Source: Gammaproteobacteria bacterium (GTDB lineage Bacteria; Pseudomonadota; Gammaproteobacteria; Steroidobacterales; GCA-2729495). Taken from it: 64,000 nt of DNA. The stretch lies in NCBI GenBank assembly GCA_021773815.1, contig JAJFJS010000051.1, positions 1-64,000 on the forward strand, given 5' to 3'. The position numbers were made by a program, and so were the translations under genes. Shown piece by piece: positions 63,450-64,000 of this stretch; position 1 is the stretch's first letter; each line of letters opens with the position of its first letter. Below the pieces are notes generated by a model. The model had not been told where the DNA came from and made no database searches. It saw only the letters and a program-made list of their open reading frames with translations.

Positions 63450-63950
63450 CTAGTGCTCGTGATCGTGATCGTCTTCTTCCTCGGCGCGGAAGTCTTCGTG
63501 ACAGCCTTTGCACGCTTTGCCGGCTGCCGCGAAGGCGCCCATGATCGCTTTGTTGTCACCTGAACGGGTGGTTTCCTGCAGGGTAGCCGCGGCCTCCTGC
63601 ATCTTCGTGACCGCCGCGGCAAATTTCTCGGATTCATCCCAGATTGCGGGCAATGCATGGGTTTCCGGTTCCTCCGATCCCCCGGAAGACGGGGCCGAAT
63701 CGGCGGGGAACAATGAATCGAGTTCACCGCTCAGATCCGCAATCGCATCGCCATGATTTTGCAGGAACTGCCGGCCATCGATCTTGTTGGTGGCGATCAG
63801 CATGAACGCATTGACGTGCGCGGACATACCCTCCATGACGGCATGGCGGTACTTGATGGTGTCCGCGGGCTTGGCCGCCGCGCCGAGTGTCGGTAACAGG
63901 CAGGCTCCGATGGTCAGGATGGTGGTGATTCCGGCCGTTCTTCTTCGCAT
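63450..63950 (-). CDS. Cytochrome c'-like protein with an acidic His-rich tail
   Basis: A 166-residue periplasmic protein. The signal peptide is ITTILTIGACLLPTLGAAAK. A four-helix cytochrome c' fold follows, with the C-terminal heme motif CKGCH (near 150). The tail reads EEEDDHDHEH, an acidic and histidine-rich end that could bind metal. Cytochromes c' bind NO and are linked to nitrosative stress. The ATG at 63950 has GGAG at 7-bp spacing. It lies 160 bp upstream of the diheme cytochrome on the same strand. Confidence 0.85.
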   Translation of the reverse strand: MRRRTAGITTILTIGACLLPTLGAAAKPADTIKYRHAVMEGMSAHVNAFMLIATNKIDGRQFLQNHGDAIADLSGELDSLFPADSAPSSGGSEEPETHALPAIWDESEKFAAAVTKMQEAAATLQETTRSGDNKAIMGAFAAAGKACKGCHEDFRAEEEDDHDHEH

Positions 63951-64000
63951 GATCAATCTCCGCTGGGGGGGGCGAGCGGCAAGGATAACAGGCAGCGTCC

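Overview
The window is about 64 kb of GC-rich DNA (roughly 60-65% by eye) from what I infer is a free-living, respiratory gammaproteobacterium. The pointers are a TIGR04211-type SH3 protein, a DUF4404 protein, MsrPQ, a PII/AmtB pair, DUF3391 HD-GYP proteins and the PrkA/YhbH/SpoVR trio. I cannot name the genus. There are no rRNA or tRNA genes, no CRISPR array and no prophage. The only classical mobile DNA is the edge of an IS481-type element at the left border. Palindromic repeats that look like REP/RAYT elements occur at about 4.5, 12.4-13.5 and 24.2 kb.

Left part (0-27.5 kb): an MFS carrier and a two-domain M16 peptidase on the minus strand, a dihydroorotase, a nitrilase-fold protein that lacks its nucleophile, and a three-gene 2-oxoacid:ferredoxin oxidoreductase operon with its own FAD/Fe-S subunit. 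These are followed by a dienelactone hydrolase, a candidate small RNA with C-rich loops, a sigma54 activator coupled to a PBP4-type peptidase and an SH3 protein, and glnK-amtB. A minus-strand methionine-sulfoxide repair operon (DUF547, msrP, msrQ, rhodanese) follows, then an orphan TRAP binding protein, an alcohol dehydrogenase, a TPR/TonB protein and msrA.

Centre (27.5-43.7 kb): the most unusual region. It is an unbroken minus-strand run of four large sensor kinases, three response regulators and one MarR-type regulator. The kinases have four different input ends (7TM plus Cache, dCache plus HAMP, NIT, and MHYT plus GAF), but their C-terminal transmitters (H-box AHEINTP plus ATPase) are nearly identical in protein and DNA. 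The regulators carry an unknown acidic tail, a degenerate HD-GYP domain and an HDOD domain, so none has an obvious DNA-binding output. One kinase is split by an apparent single-base deletion near 39.8 kb.

Right part (43.7-64 kb): a glycine-zipper lipoprotein, a coupled HD-GYP/EAL pair, the prkA-yhbH-spoVR stress operon with a long leader, an EF-G paralogue overlapping a carboxylesterase, an orphan ParA converging on a two-domain VOC protein, a membrane coiled-coil protein with a helix-hairpin-helix end, a second DUF3391 HD-GYP protein, a CBS-pair protein, a DUF4404 protein, a haloalkane-dehalogenase-like hydrolase without its catalytic histidine, and two c-type cytochromes. Throughout, genes are tightly packed with ATGA/GTGA overlaps. 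Several enzyme-like proteins have lost a canonical catalytic residue, so family names should not be read as proven activities.
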